Below are positions 1 to 6,708 of a stretch of DNA of 14,477 nt, one piece after another. The DNA comes from an uncultured Methanomassiliicoccales archaeon (GTDB lineage Archaea > Thermoplasmatota > Thermoplasmata > SG8-5): NCBI GenBank assembly GCA_938004075.1, contig CALKWP010000146.1, positions 1 to 14,477 on the forward strand, in the 5' to 3' direction. The notes under the pieces are model-generated. The model was not told the DNA's origin, made no database searches, and saw nothing but the letters and a program-made list of their open reading frames with translations. Each line of letters starts with the position of its first letter. Position 1 is the stretch's first letter. A program made the position numbers and the translations under genes.

Positions 1-206
1 TCTTGCACTGGGAGCCATTCTCTTCATCCCAATCATCAATTAAAAGTTTGTTGCGGGTTGCGCTAATCTCCCCCAACAAATAATATGAGATTAGGCGCAA
101 CCGACGATTGCGTCTGTTCCAGCATGTTGCAAAGCAATCGTCTATGTCCGCTCTTGCACTGGGAGCCATTCTCTTCATCCCAATCATCAATTAAAAGTTT
201 GTTGCG
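1..206. repeat. 55-bp direct repeat (1-55 and 152-206) around two hairpins
   Basis: Bases 1-55 recur exactly at 152-206, an offset of 151 bp. Between the copies lie two inverted repeats: 56-70 with 87-102 (15 pairs, one bulged G at 95) and 103-111 with 134-142 (9 perfect pairs). Copy 1 begins at the first base of the window, so the repeat may continue to the left. A 55-base repeat exactly at a contig end also matches the usual k-mer length of short-read assemblers, so an assembly cause is possible. No convincing gene is seen in 1-219. Confidence 0.85.
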
Positions 207-219
207 ACCCGGGCTACGA

Positions 220-630
220 TTACCTAATCTCGACCTCGTGCGTTATCTTTGCCACCTTTCCAATCATCGCCCCTACTGAACAGTACTTCTCCGCTGATAG
301 TTGAGCGGCTTGCTCCAGGTCCTTGATTTTCAGGCCTTTGCCGGTGAAAATGAACTTCAGGTGAATTTTTGAATAAACCTTTGGGTGCTCGTCCGTCTTC
401 TCGGCATCTATCTCCACTTTGAAATCGTCAAGCTCGACGCGCTTCTTCTGCAGTATCCATACAATGTCCATGGACGTGCAGCCGCCCAGTGCCATGAGCA
501 ATAGTTCCATTGGAGTTGCAGCTTGCGGCTCCCCAACTTCGGGCTTGCTGGGGCCAATGGGCACCCAGACACCGGTTTCGGCCTTGGATTTGAAATTCAT
601 TCCATTTTCCCACTGAAGAATTGCTTTCAT
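220..630 (-). CDS. OsmC/Ohr-family protein
   Basis: A 136-residue protein, the normal length for the OsmC family of thiol-dependent peroxidases and related proteins. The two family cysteines are visible: C51 in the motif LGGCTSMD, at the start of the central helix, and C117 in EKYCSVG. In characterised Ohr/OsmC proteins such a pair reduces organic hydroperoxides. The glutamate of PMELLLMALGGC (E42) lies in the conserved stretch before the first cysteine. There is no signal peptide, so it is probably cytosolic. The ATG at 628-630 has no clear Shine-Dalgarno. The gene lies 45 bp after the stop of the acetyltransferase gene on the same strand, so the two are probably cotranscribed. The subfamily (Ohr, OsmC or YhfA-like) and physiological substrate cannot be told from the sequence. 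Confidence 0.9.
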   Translation of the reverse strand: MKAILQWENGMNFKSKAETGVWVPIGPSKPEVGEPQAATPMELLLMALGGCTSMDIVWILQKKRVELDDFKVEIDAEKTDEHPKVYSKIHLKFIFTGKGLKIKDLEQAAQLSAEKYCSVGAMIGKVAKITHEVEIR

Positions 631-675
631 GCGATTGGGATGGCTATGCCCGGGTAAAAAGATTGTCCCGAAGGC

Positions 676-1458
676 TCATTTGAGCTTCTTAACTTTTTTG
701 TCTAATTTCGACTTGATTTTCTCGTAAGTCAGCGGTGGCCCGGTTGTTATCTCGACATCGTCGATGAAGACGGCATTGTCGATGCCCCATTCCAGGAATG
801 TTTTTCTGTCGGATGTGTCGACATGAACGAATCTGACTCTCTCCCCGAACTCGGACGCTGCTTTCCTGGCCCTCTCGAACGTGATACTGCTGGCTGGGCA
901 CCATCCGCTGTTGAACCCGGTCACCGTCACAACGCCCGGAACCGGAACTGGTGCCTTCTTCTGCCGCACCCATATCGGCGCTTTCGCATCTTCCGAGAAT
1001 TTTTTCCAGAGGAGAATTCGTCCGCTCTCCTTGTCCGCAATTTCGTAGCCATGCTTCTTGAACCATGATGCCTTCATCCAGAACGGCAGAGAAACGCCCC
1101 AGGCCGCAAGCCCCTTGGCTCCGAGACTTATGACATCATCCTCAGCGGCCTTCAGCAATGCCCTGCCCATGCCCTTCTTCTGGAAATTTCCCCTGCCATC
1201 TTTGTAGCCATGGACCCAGATACATAGAACCATGTACAGGTCATGACCCTCGGCGAAAGATTCCTCGATTGGGATGTACTGAATCATCCCGCCGATGTTG
1301 CCAGCATCGTCGGCTGCCAACTTCACTCGGGCCTTTTCCATCTTCTTCCCGAACCAGCATTCTTTATGATTGCCGGACTCTGACATTTCTGGGGACCAGT
1401 CTTCCAGGCATTTGAAATACAGCTGCTCGTGTTCGGGGGATAAATCTATGATTTTCAT
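676..1458 (-). CDS. GNAT N-acetyltransferase with C-terminal YoaP-like (thioredoxin-fold-type) domain
   Basis: A 260-residue two-part protein. Residues 1 to about 155 are a GNAT domain: the acetyl-CoA-binding motif A is QKKGMGRALLKAAEDD (93-108), preceded by a hydrophobic strand LYMVLCIWV (74-82). Residues about 160-250 match the arrangement of YoaP-type proteins, which carry a small domain after the acetyltransferase; the strand VVTVTGFNSGWCP (176-188) ends in a single cysteine, C187, placed like the first cysteine of a thioredoxin-type loop but without a second one. The tail is lysine-rich. The acyl acceptor is unknown. The ATG at 1456-1458 is about 37 bp downstream of a TATA element. It is followed by the OsmC-family gene, so a shared thiol-related role is possible but is inference. 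Confidence 0.8.
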   Translation of the reverse strand: MKIIDLSPEHEQLYFKCLEDWSPEMSESGNHKECWFGKKMEKARVKLAADDAGNIGGMIQYIPIEESFAEGHDLYMVLCIWVHGYKDGRGNFQKKGMGRALLKAAEDDVISLGAKGLAAWGVSLPFWMKASWFKKHGYEIADKESGRILLWKKFSEDAKAPIWVRQKKAPVPVPGVVTVTGFNSGWCPASSITFERARKAASEFGERVRFVHVDTSDRKTFLEWGIDNAVFIDDVEITTGPPLTYEKIKSKLDKKVKKLK

Positions 1459-1488
1459 ATTTCACACGTTTTACATGATGTCATCAGG

Positions 1489-1502
1489 GCTATAAATATT
1501 AT
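1489..1502 (-). promoter_or_regulatory. TATA box of the acetyltransferase-osmC unit
   Basis: Read on the minus strand, this stretch contains ATATTTATAG, a good archaeal TATA box. Its centre is about 37 bp upstream of the ATG, which predicts a 5' leader of roughly 10 nt. It is divergent from the promoter of the gene starting at 1590. Confidence 0.6.
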
Positions 1503-1537
1503 TTTGGCCGAGTTCAACCTTCTCATAGAATACCTTA

Positions 1538-1580
1538 ATATCTCGGGGAGATATATTGTGCATGGGGAGAAGCCCCGGAG
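1538..1580 (+). promoter_or_regulatory. Promoter with an inverted repeat overlapping the TATA box
   Basis: The TATA-like GATATATT (1550-1556) lies about 36 bp before the GTG at 1590. It sits in the right arm of a perfect 7-bp inverted repeat, ATATCTC/GAGATAT (1538-1544, 1548-1554), with a GGG spacer. A regulator bound there would be expected to block TBP. A GGAG at 1577-1580, nine bases before the GTG, is a plausible ribosome binding site. Confidence 0.55.
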
Positions 1581-1589
1581 TGGATTTCA

Positions 1590-2210
1590 GTGAAGTACAG
1601 TAAAATGCTCGCGTGCGGAATTGTCACATTTCTTATGATCGCTGCAATGGCCACGTTTGTCTCGGGCCAGGCAAGTAACTCGGTATCCGGCTATATCCGG
1701 GATTCTTCCGACAACAGCCCCATTTCAGGAGCCGAGGTCCATGCAGAGAATACAATGGACTCATCGGATTATTATGCCTCAAGCGATGGCAGTGGATATT
1801 ACTCGATTAATCTGCCACCAGGCGATTATCATGTCACGGTCACCCATAACGATTACCAGCAGTGGGAAACAGATTTTACAATGGGCCCCTATCCGGAATC
1901 CAGGGACATCCAACTTGACCCCAAGAACTATGGCGGGGGCGACATCGGCGGTGACAGCGAGGACGGCGGATTCGAGATGCCCTTCGGTGACATCGACGAG
2001 GATTCCATAATGACAATTGTTATGATATTGGTTTCACTGGTTGTGGTTTTCTTCATCTGTCTTATAACGATAACCATTGCCTTGATTGTGATATCCTCCC
2101 GGCTCGGGAAGATAAGGAAGGAACTGATTGCGCTGAACGAGGGCCAGAAGCCAAAGGTGCAGGCGCCGCCGCAGTATCAGCAGGTACCGCCGCCACCGCC
2201 GGCAGAATGA
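1590..2210 (+). CDS. Secreted membrane-anchored protein with carboxypeptidase-regulatory-like domain
   Basis: A 206-residue protein with a GTG start. Residues 1-27 form a signal peptide ending near VSGQA. Residues about 30-110 have the pattern of a carboxypeptidase regulatory-like or CNA-B-type beta-sandwich: VSGYIRDSSDNSPISGAEV, then a YYSINLPPGDYHVTV core, as in proteins that decorate the archaeal surface. An acidic glycine-rich linker (114-138) leads to one transmembrane helix (about 140-168). The remaining cytoplasmic tail is basic (RLGKIRKE), then proline- and glutamine-rich, ending in a run of prolines. The orientation is therefore domain outside, tail inside. Binding partner and function are unknown. 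The gene stands alone, divergent from the acetyltransferase gene. Confidence 0.85.
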   Translation: MKYSKMLACGIVTFLMIAAMATFVSGQASNSVSGYIRDSSDNSPISGAEVHAENTMDSSDYYASSDGSGYYSINLPPGDYHVTVTHNDYQQWETDFTMGPYPESRDIQLDPKNYGGGDIGGDSEDGGFEMPFGDIDEDSIMTIVMILVSLVVVFFICLITITIALIVISSRLGKIRKELIALNEGQKPKVQAPPQYQQVPPPPPAE

Positions 2211-2302
2211 TTCTTTCTGCCTATTGTTGCGTTTTACGACGAGGACGCTTTACAATTGGGGAGCGAAGGATGAGAGAGAAGCTTCAATGCAAGAGTTGAT
2301 AT

Positions 2303-2428
2303 TCGCCAAACAGACTCTGCAGTGATTTGCGGATAATCGCTAGTTTGGCGATGCTGGCTAATACTCTGTTGATAAACGTATTAGATGTATTAGCAGCACA
2401 TTTTTTATTTTCTTATATTTATTTATTA
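2303..2428 (+). terminator. Plus-strand hairpins followed by a T-rich run
   Basis: Two hairpins stand in tandem. The first has a perfect 9-bp stem (2303-2311 with 2343-2351). The second has a 12-bp stem with one bulged G (2352-2364 with 2387-2398). The second is followed at once by T-rich sequence (2399-2428). This looks like the terminator of a plus-strand transcript, either the gene ending at 2210 with a long 3' UTR or a small RNA from about 2220-2400. No TATA box for a separate RNA is convincing. Nothing else is seen in 2211-2302. Confidence 0.55.
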
Positions 2429-2442
2429 AATTAAAATAAAAA
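2416..2442 (-). terminator. Minus-strand poly-T terminator of the eL41/structured RNA unit
   Basis: Read on the minus strand, TTTTTATTTTAATTT follows directly after the closing helix of the candidate RNA. Archaeal transcription ends at such T-runs. It overlaps the opposing T-rich run, so two converging units terminate back to back. Confidence 0.6.
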
Positions 2443-2887
2443 ATGGGAGCACTGGGAATTTCAATATCATCGCGGCAGAACTGTCCTGCCACTCTTCCTG
2501 GAGATGTTTGCAGTACCGACCGGCTGCGCCGGCCTCTTTGCTGCCGAGAAAGGTGATTTTTTGTTGCGATTTCTCGGCGCAACCATACGGTCCCTTAGGG
2601 CCGTTTGGCGCTTCCGTGAGGAACTCACGGATGGCGATGATCCTTGGAGCCTGAAAGAAGGCTCCGCGGAGGCTCCAAGTGATATTTTGAACCCAGATCA
2701 GCTGGTATCTGCCGCAGGGCGCCCCGCCTTCCGGCGGGACTTTCCTACCTGCAAAGACCATCTACGGGTCATCGCTCCAGTTATTCATCACCGAACCTGG
2801 ACGTCTCCATAGTTCTCAGAATACCCGTTGGTTATCATCCCTGTAACTGGAGCCAGCGAGGATACCGTGTTACCCCATACTCCCATA
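2438..2887 (-). ncRNA. Candidate large structured RNA, about 450 nt, family not recognised
   Basis: This stretch has no convincing protein but a dense set of helices on the minus strand. The ends pair: 2880-2886 with 2443-2449 (7 bp) plus 2873-2877 with 2453-2457 (one G-U). Inside, in transcript order: 2844-2853/2774-2783 (10 bp); 2823-2828/2764-2769 (6 bp, making a pseudoknot with the former); 2748-2752/2714-2718 enclosing 2733-2738/2723-2728 with a GGAA (GNRA) tetraloop; 2670-2679/2643-2652 (10 bp); 2624-2630/2614-2620 (7 bp); 2587-2604; 2570-2578/2543-2551 (9 bp); 2528-2532/2520-2524; 2486-2492/2472-2478 (7 bp, one G-U). Two pairs are G-U only if the minus strand is transcribed; they would be C-A on the plus strand. 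A T-run follows the 3' helix. It starts about 25 nt after the eL41 stop without a clear TATA box, so it may be processed from that transcript. Confidence 0.55.
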
Positions 2888-2912
2888 TGGTTAAACTCGA
2901 ACCTGGTGTGCA

Positions 2913-3020
2913 CTAGACTTTGCGCATCTTCTGTGCTCTCTTTCGGCGCCTCATCTTCTTCTTGCGCCATTTCCAGCGCTGCTGTCCGCGCTTTTTCCAG
3001 ACTCTCGAGCTTCTTTTCAT
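2913..3020 (-). CDS. rpl41e: 50S ribosomal protein eL41
   Basis: A 35-codon gene for an extremely basic peptide, MKRSSRVWKKRGQQRWKWRK (1-20) followed by KKMRRRKRAQKMRKV. The core KWRKKKMRRRKR-x2-KM matches eL41, the smallest ribosomal protein of eukaryotes and archaea, a single helix at the subunit bridge (eukaryotic version: KWRKKRMRRLKRKRRKM). The open frame continues upstream to 3098, but the ATG at 3018-3020 is chosen because it fits the family length, has GAGG seven bases upstream, and lies about 39 bp from a TATA box. The gene is easily missed because of its size. It is followed after 25 nt by the candidate structured RNA on the same strand. Confidence 0.88.
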   Translation of the reverse strand: MKRSSRVWKKRGQQRWKWRKKKMRRRKRAQKMRKV

Positions 3021-3068
3021 GTTTTTTCCTCGCAGGGGGGGGTGAATGGTTGGATTATTAAAACGTTT
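3021..3068 (-). promoter_or_regulatory. Promoter and leader of eL41
   Basis: On the minus strand GGAAACG followed by TTTTAATAAT (3054-3063) resembles a BRE plus TATA box, centred about 39 bp before the ATG. The predicted start of transcription falls in a run of eight C (3035-3042). GAGG (3028-3031) is the likely ribosome binding site. Confidence 0.55.
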
Positions 3069-3104
3069 CCGATGGCAACTTTGGCGGTAATTTGACATTT
3101 TATT

Positions 3105-3133
3105 AGGGAGTTCCCTGAAAACGTATATATATC
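3105..3133 (+). promoter_or_regulatory. Promoter of the ABC exporter operon with adjacent palindrome
   Basis: GTATATATA (3123-3131) is a strong TATA box whose centre is about 32 bp before the ATG at 3160, so the message is nearly leaderless. AGGGA-GT-TCCCT (3105-3116) is a palindrome directly upstream, in the BRE/activator region, and could be an operator. Confidence 0.6.
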
Positions 3134-3159
3134 ACCCGACCGATGAATCTTGGATTAAC

Positions 3160-3918
3160 ATGGCAATTGCAGTTGAAATATCGAATCTCTCAAAGCATTA
3201 CAAGAACGTCACAGCGCTTTCAGATTTGTCTCTGAAAATAAATGAGGGCGAGATATTCGGCCTTATCGGACCCAATGGCGCTGGCAAATCCACAACTTTG
3301 AAAATCCTCACAACGCTTCTCAAACCAACTTCCGGAAACGCTAATATCTTTGGCGTGGATGTGGCTCAAGACCCCGAGTCAGTGAGAAAATCCATAAGCT
3401 ATCTGCCGGAGGAAGCCGGCTCGTACAAGCAGCTCACTGGCAGAGAATATCTGGAATTCATGGCCGGTCTCCTTTCTCTTCAAGAAAATGAAACCACGGA
3501 AAATATCGTGAACCGGGGCGTGGAACTCGCCAGTCTGGGAAGCAGAATTGACGATCGCACCAAAGAGTACAGCAAGGGCATGAGGAGGAAACTTCTCATC
3601 GCGAGGGCGCTGATGAGCAATCCCCGATTGGCTGTTCTGGACGAGCCAGCCAGCGGGTTGGATGTGAAGCATGCATTCTACGTGAGACGGATAATCAAGG
3701 ATTGCGTGAAGAATCTTGGCACAACGGTCCTTCTGTCCAGCCACAACATGCTGGAAGTCGAGTACCTTTGCGATCGCGTGGGGCTTCTTGATGAGGGCCG
3801 CCTGCTTGACCTGGGAACCCCCGCGGAATTGACTGCGAAATACAGCGCGGAGAATCTGGAAGAGGTGTTCATCAAGGCAACCGGGACCACTTCTGAACAT
3901 CTTGGGGAGGGAATCTGA
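3160..3918 (+). CDS. ABC transporter ATP-binding protein (ABC-2/NatA type)
   Basis: A 252-residue nucleotide-binding subunit with all main motifs: Walker A GPNGAGKST (37-45), the Q-loop region YLPEE (81-85) with glutamate in place of the usual glutamine, as is frequent in NatA-like ATPases, signature YSKGM (137-141, a variant of LSGGQ), Walker B LAVLDEP (157-163), D-loop SGLD (165-168) and switch histidine H195 in SSHNM. The C-terminal extension LEEVFIKATG is typical of ABC-2 exporter ATPases. It hydrolyses ATP at the inner membrane face for the permease encoded next, whose ATG overlaps this stop by one base. Such pairs export drugs, sodium or polymers; the substrate is not predictable here. 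Confidence 0.95.
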   Translation: MAIAVEISNLSKHYKNVTALSDLSLKINEGEIFGLIGPNGAGKSTTLKILTTLLKPTSGNANIFGVDVAQDPESVRKSISYLPEEAGSYKQLTGREYLEFMAGLLSLQENETTENIVNRGVELASLGSRIDDRTKEYSKGMRRKLLIARALMSNPRLAVLDEPASGLDVKHAFYVRRIIKDCVKNLGTTVLLSSHNMLEVEYLCDRVGLLDEGRLLDLGTPAELTAKYSAENLEEVFIKATGTTSEHLGEGI

Positions 3919-5216
3919 TGCCCAGGCCGATATTCAAGATAATCAAGAAAGAGGTGCTGGAGATGGTAAGGGACCCGCGGCTTCTCCTGGGGATGATAAT
4001 CGTTCCCCTGCTGATGTTCCCGATGATGGGCTTGACCATGAGCGCTTCCATTTCATCCATAGAGGATACCGCGACATCCATAGACCTCGGAGTGGTCAAC
4101 ATGGACGATGGCTCGCGCTCCGGTGAGTTGGTCAGTTTTCTTATTGCCAGGGGGGTCAATGACCATTATTACTCTTACAGCGACATCAGTTTGATGGTGA
4201 ATGGAACCGAATATCCGGTGGACATGTTCATCTTAATCGAGCCCGATTTCACGGAATCGATAGAGAGCAATGGAAATGCCACTGTGGTGCTGATTACTCC
4301 GCTGAAGACCTACTCGATATCTGAAAGCATCTCGTCGGACATAGTGACAGGCTACATAATCGAATACCAGCAATCGATTCTGGATGAAAGGATTGCCACC
4401 GCCTTCCCCGGCCAGGACGTATCATCTATCATAACCCCGATAACCGTTGGCAGCCTGTCCGTGGTCAAGGGCGAGATCGTGAATAACACACCCTCCGAAA
4501 TTACCAACCAGATGATGCTGCAATCGCTCATGATTCCCATGGTTCTGATGATATTGCTGATAATGGCCGCCCAGCTTGCGGCTACCTCCGTGGCAATGGA
4601 GAAGGAGGAGAAAACCCTCGAGACTCTTCTGACCACGCCTGTTCCCAGGAGCACAATTCTGTTCGGCAAGATTGCCGGCGTAGTGGTAATCTCCGCAGTG
4701 GCTGTTGTTGCCTATGTGGTCGGTTTCTCTTTCTACATGTCGAGCATAATGGGCGCGGAGAGTGCCGGGATAGATTTGACTTCCATGGGGCTTGTCCCCT
4801 CAACGACCGGGCTCGTCATTCTGCTGGCTACGCTGTTCCTATCTATGGTCTCCGCTCTGTCCTTATCAGTCCTTGTGGCATCATTCACCGAGGATGTCAG
4901 GAGCGCCCAGGCGATACTCGGGGTGATTTATGTTCCGATACTCATTCCCGCGATAGTCCTCATGCTAGTTGCCATCTCGCAATTGCCGGGGATAGCCCAG
5001 ACCGCGATGCTGGCCATCCCATTCACCTACCCGGTGCTCGCATCAAAGTCTATGTACACCGGGGATTTCTCACTTGTCCTTTTTGGCATGATATATCAGA
5101 TTATCTTCACCGTGATTATAATCTATGTTGCTTCCTGGTTCTTCTCGTCGGAGAAGATAATGACTGCCAGGTTGAGTCTGAAAGGTTCCAAGGGCATATT
5201 CTCGAAGAAATTATGA
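3918..5216 (+). CDS. ABC-2 type transporter permease (NatB-like)
   Basis: A 432-residue membrane protein. The N-terminal cytoplasmic segment KKEVLEMVRDPRLLL is the usual start of ABC-2 permeases. Transmembrane helix 1 spans about 22-40, followed by a large outside domain (about 41-195) containing SIDLGVVNMDDG, as in the NatB/YhgE-like subgroup. Five or more further helices follow between about 200 and 410. Between helices 2 and 3 lies the coupling motif EKEEKTLETLLTTPV (228-242), characteristic of the family. The tail is basic. Start and stop codons overlap (TGATG) with the ATPase gene, so the two are translationally coupled and form one exporter. Substrate unknown. Confidence 0.93.
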   Translation: MPRPIFKIIKKEVLEMVRDPRLLLGMIIVPLLMFPMMGLTMSASISSIEDTATSIDLGVVNMDDGSRSGELVSFLIARGVNDHYYSYSDISLMVNGTEYPVDMFILIEPDFTESIESNGNATVVLITPLKTYSISESISSDIVTGYIIEYQQSILDERIATAFPGQDVSSIITPITVGSLSVVKGEIVNNTPSEITNQMMLQSLMIPMVLMILLIMAAQLAATSVAMEKEEKTLETLLTTPVPRSTILFGKIAGVVVISAVAVVAYVVGFSFYMSSIMGAESAGIDLTSMGLVPSTTGLVILLATLFLSMVSALSLSVLVASFTEDVRSAQAILGVIYVPILIPAIVLMLVAISQLPGIAQTAMLAIPFTYPVLASKSMYTGDFSLVLFGMIYQIIFTVIIIYVASWFFSSEKIMTARLSLKGSKGIFSKKL

Positions 5217-5227
5217 CTTGCATTATA

Positions 5228-5280
5228 TATTCGCGAAGTTAGACAAATCATATACCTATCTTAAGATAAAACAATATATA
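5228..5280 (+). promoter_or_regulatory. Promoter region with palindrome and shared TATTCGCGAA motif
   Basis: CAATATATAG (5272-5281) is a TATA box with its centre about 27 bp before the ATG at 5303. Just upstream is the perfect 12-bp palindrome TATCTTAAGATA (5257-5268). Further upstream, 5228-5237 reads TATTCGCGAA, a ten-base word that recurs before the gene starting at 6780. Confidence 0.5.
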
Positions 5281-5302
5281 GGATGAAGTTTTACTCGGTT
5301 CA

Positions 5303-6706
5303 ATGGGAGGTCCGATGAGCCGCAGATTTGTAATCGTGCTGCTTCTATTGTTGCTGGTAACCCTGCCCCTGCAATCCGTTCACAGGGCCCAGGCAATGCC
5401 TGAAATAACCATTTACATGGGCAGCAATCTGAAGACAACGGTGGTTGCGGGAATAATTCACAACATATCAATCAGCCTTGCTCAGGCATCTGATGATGTT
5501 GTCCTGAAGGCATCATTGTCGTCCGGCTTTCCGTCATCCAACAGCACCAACAACGCTTCATGGAGCTACTCATCGGGAATCTGGTCTGACGACCTTTATG
5601 ATTATTACATCAAGAACGAATCCGCAAGATACGGGAATGTGTACTGTTTCCATGTGGCTTTGGACTCTCAGGCAATTCCCGGTCAGTGGCGTTTCGTCAC
5701 CTACGTTGATGGGACAGAGGCCGGCAATCGTCTCATCACCGTTGAGGCTCCCGTGGCTGGCATATCAATGTCTGCCCCGACCTTCTATTTCAACGTGATA
5801 CCCTATGGAACCGGTTACATAAGCTCCTGGAAGACAAATAATGCGTCTGCTTCAGAATACATGTCTACCAAGAACATCGGAAATGTTCCCCTGACGCTTA
5901 AGATAAATTTTGAGAGCATCAATACTTTCGGCACATCCACATCCTTCGGGGCCACAAACTCGACAGGCACATACATGCCTCAGGAGCAGAGGCAGCATTT
6001 CATCGATTTCCAGGCACAGGCCTGGAGCCCGAGGAAGTTCACAGTGAAGGGATATGTAAGTGGCGAGCCTCAGCTCCTCATGACACCCAACACGGTGTCG
6101 ACTATAATCGCGCCGAGAACCACATTTGATGTTGTCGTGACCGTTGCGAGACCGGGTTATGATGTCTATCAGATGGACGGCGTCTCGGTCCAGTACAAGG
6201 CATTTTACTATACAGCCTATAAGCAGAAAATGTCTCTGGATATGTACATAACAGGCAACAAGAGCGTCTACCTGAACCATGATATGATGAATCTGACATT
6301 CAATCATTTCTACTTCCAGAACGCCGCAGTCACGGAGGAAATACTTGTGGCTCTTTCCGACAGCACCGAACAGCATGTCACTGTAAACCTGACATGCTCC
6401 TCGCAGCCGCCCTGGAAACAGCCCTCGATGATTGCATATGCCAATTTCAACTTGAGGCTTGCGGACGCGCCTGCTACCACCGGCCGTTTCACCAGCAATA
6501 TCGTCGTATCTGCCACAGCGGAGACCGAAGATGAAATGCCAATCTCTGCAAGCATCATCGTTGTCATCGTTCTTGTGGTTGTATTCATCGCCATCGCTGC
6601 ATTCCTTTTCAAGGTGTACAGGAAAACCGAGGAACAGAGGCGCAAGGAACTCGAAGACAGGATAAGGATGAAAAAGGAACGTGCAAAGAAGCAAAGGAGG
6701 AGGTAA
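5303..6706 (+). CDS. Secreted, C-terminally membrane-anchored protein of unknown function
   Basis: A 467-residue protein not assigned to a family. Residues about 5-31 form a signal peptide (MSRRFVIVLLLLLL... ending near AQA). The large outside part (32 to about 410) is rich in Ser, Thr, Asn and aromatic residues with alternating hydrophobic strands, suggesting stacked beta-sandwich domains, and has several N-x-S/T sites. One transmembrane helix (about 414-436) is followed by a strongly charged cytoplasmic tail of about 31 residues ending KKQRRR. Two starts compete: ATG 5303, at the expected leaderless distance from the TATA box, and ATG 5315, which gives a more typical signal peptide and has GGGAGG a few bases upstream. 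Similar topology to the next gene suggests a shared role at the cell surface. Confidence 0.8.
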   Translation: MGGPMSRRFVIVLLLLLLVTLPLQSVHRAQAMPEITIYMGSNLKTTVVAGIIHNISISLAQASDDVVLKASLSSGFPSSNSTNNASWSYSSGIWSDDLYDYYIKNESARYGNVYCFHVALDSQAIPGQWRFVTYVDGTEAGNRLITVEAPVAGISMSAPTFYFNVIPYGTGYISSWKTNNASASEYMSTKNIGNVPLTLKINFESINTFGTSTSFGATNSTGTYMPQEQRQHFIDFQAQAWSPRKFTVKGYVSGEPQLLMTPNTVSTIIAPRTTFDVVVTVARPGYDVYQMDGVSVQYKAFYYTAYKQKMSLDMYITGNKSVYLNHDMMNLTFNHFYFQNAAVTEEILVALSDSTEQHVTVNLTCSSQPPWKQPSMIAYANFNLRLADAPATTGRFTSNIVVSATAETEDEMPISASIIVVIVLVVVFIAIAAFLFKVYRKTEEQRRKELEDRIRMKKERAKKQRRR

Positions 6707-6708
6707 TC

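Noticed and set aside
1..178. Minus-strand open frame from ATG 176-178 running off the left edge (59 codons)
   Set aside because: Runs through the repeat and hairpins, has no recognisable motif and may rest on an assembly artefact.
2426..2812. Open frames of about 100 codons on both strands within the structured RNA
   Set aside because: No family resemblance, no promoter or ribosome binding site, and they run through strong perfect hairpins.
2785..2830. C/D box guide RNA: GTGATGA and CTGA on the minus strand
   Set aside because: Box order and spacing are wrong; no second pair of boxes at normal distance.
2430..2890. RNase P RNA, because the minus strand contains AGGAAAGTCCC (like CR-I) and GATGAAT (like CR-IV)
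   Set aside because: The two words are in the wrong order, there is no ACAGAA (CR-V), and AGTCCCGCC is used in a local GGAA-capped hairpin rather than in a long-range P4.
2430..2890. SRP RNA
   Set aside because: The helix 8 signature (GGAA-type loop with AGCAG) is absent.
5283..5318. 11-codon ORF ending in ATGA over the ATG at 5315
   Set aside because: Its ATG lies only a few bases from the TATA box, so it would not be in the message if that TATA box is used.
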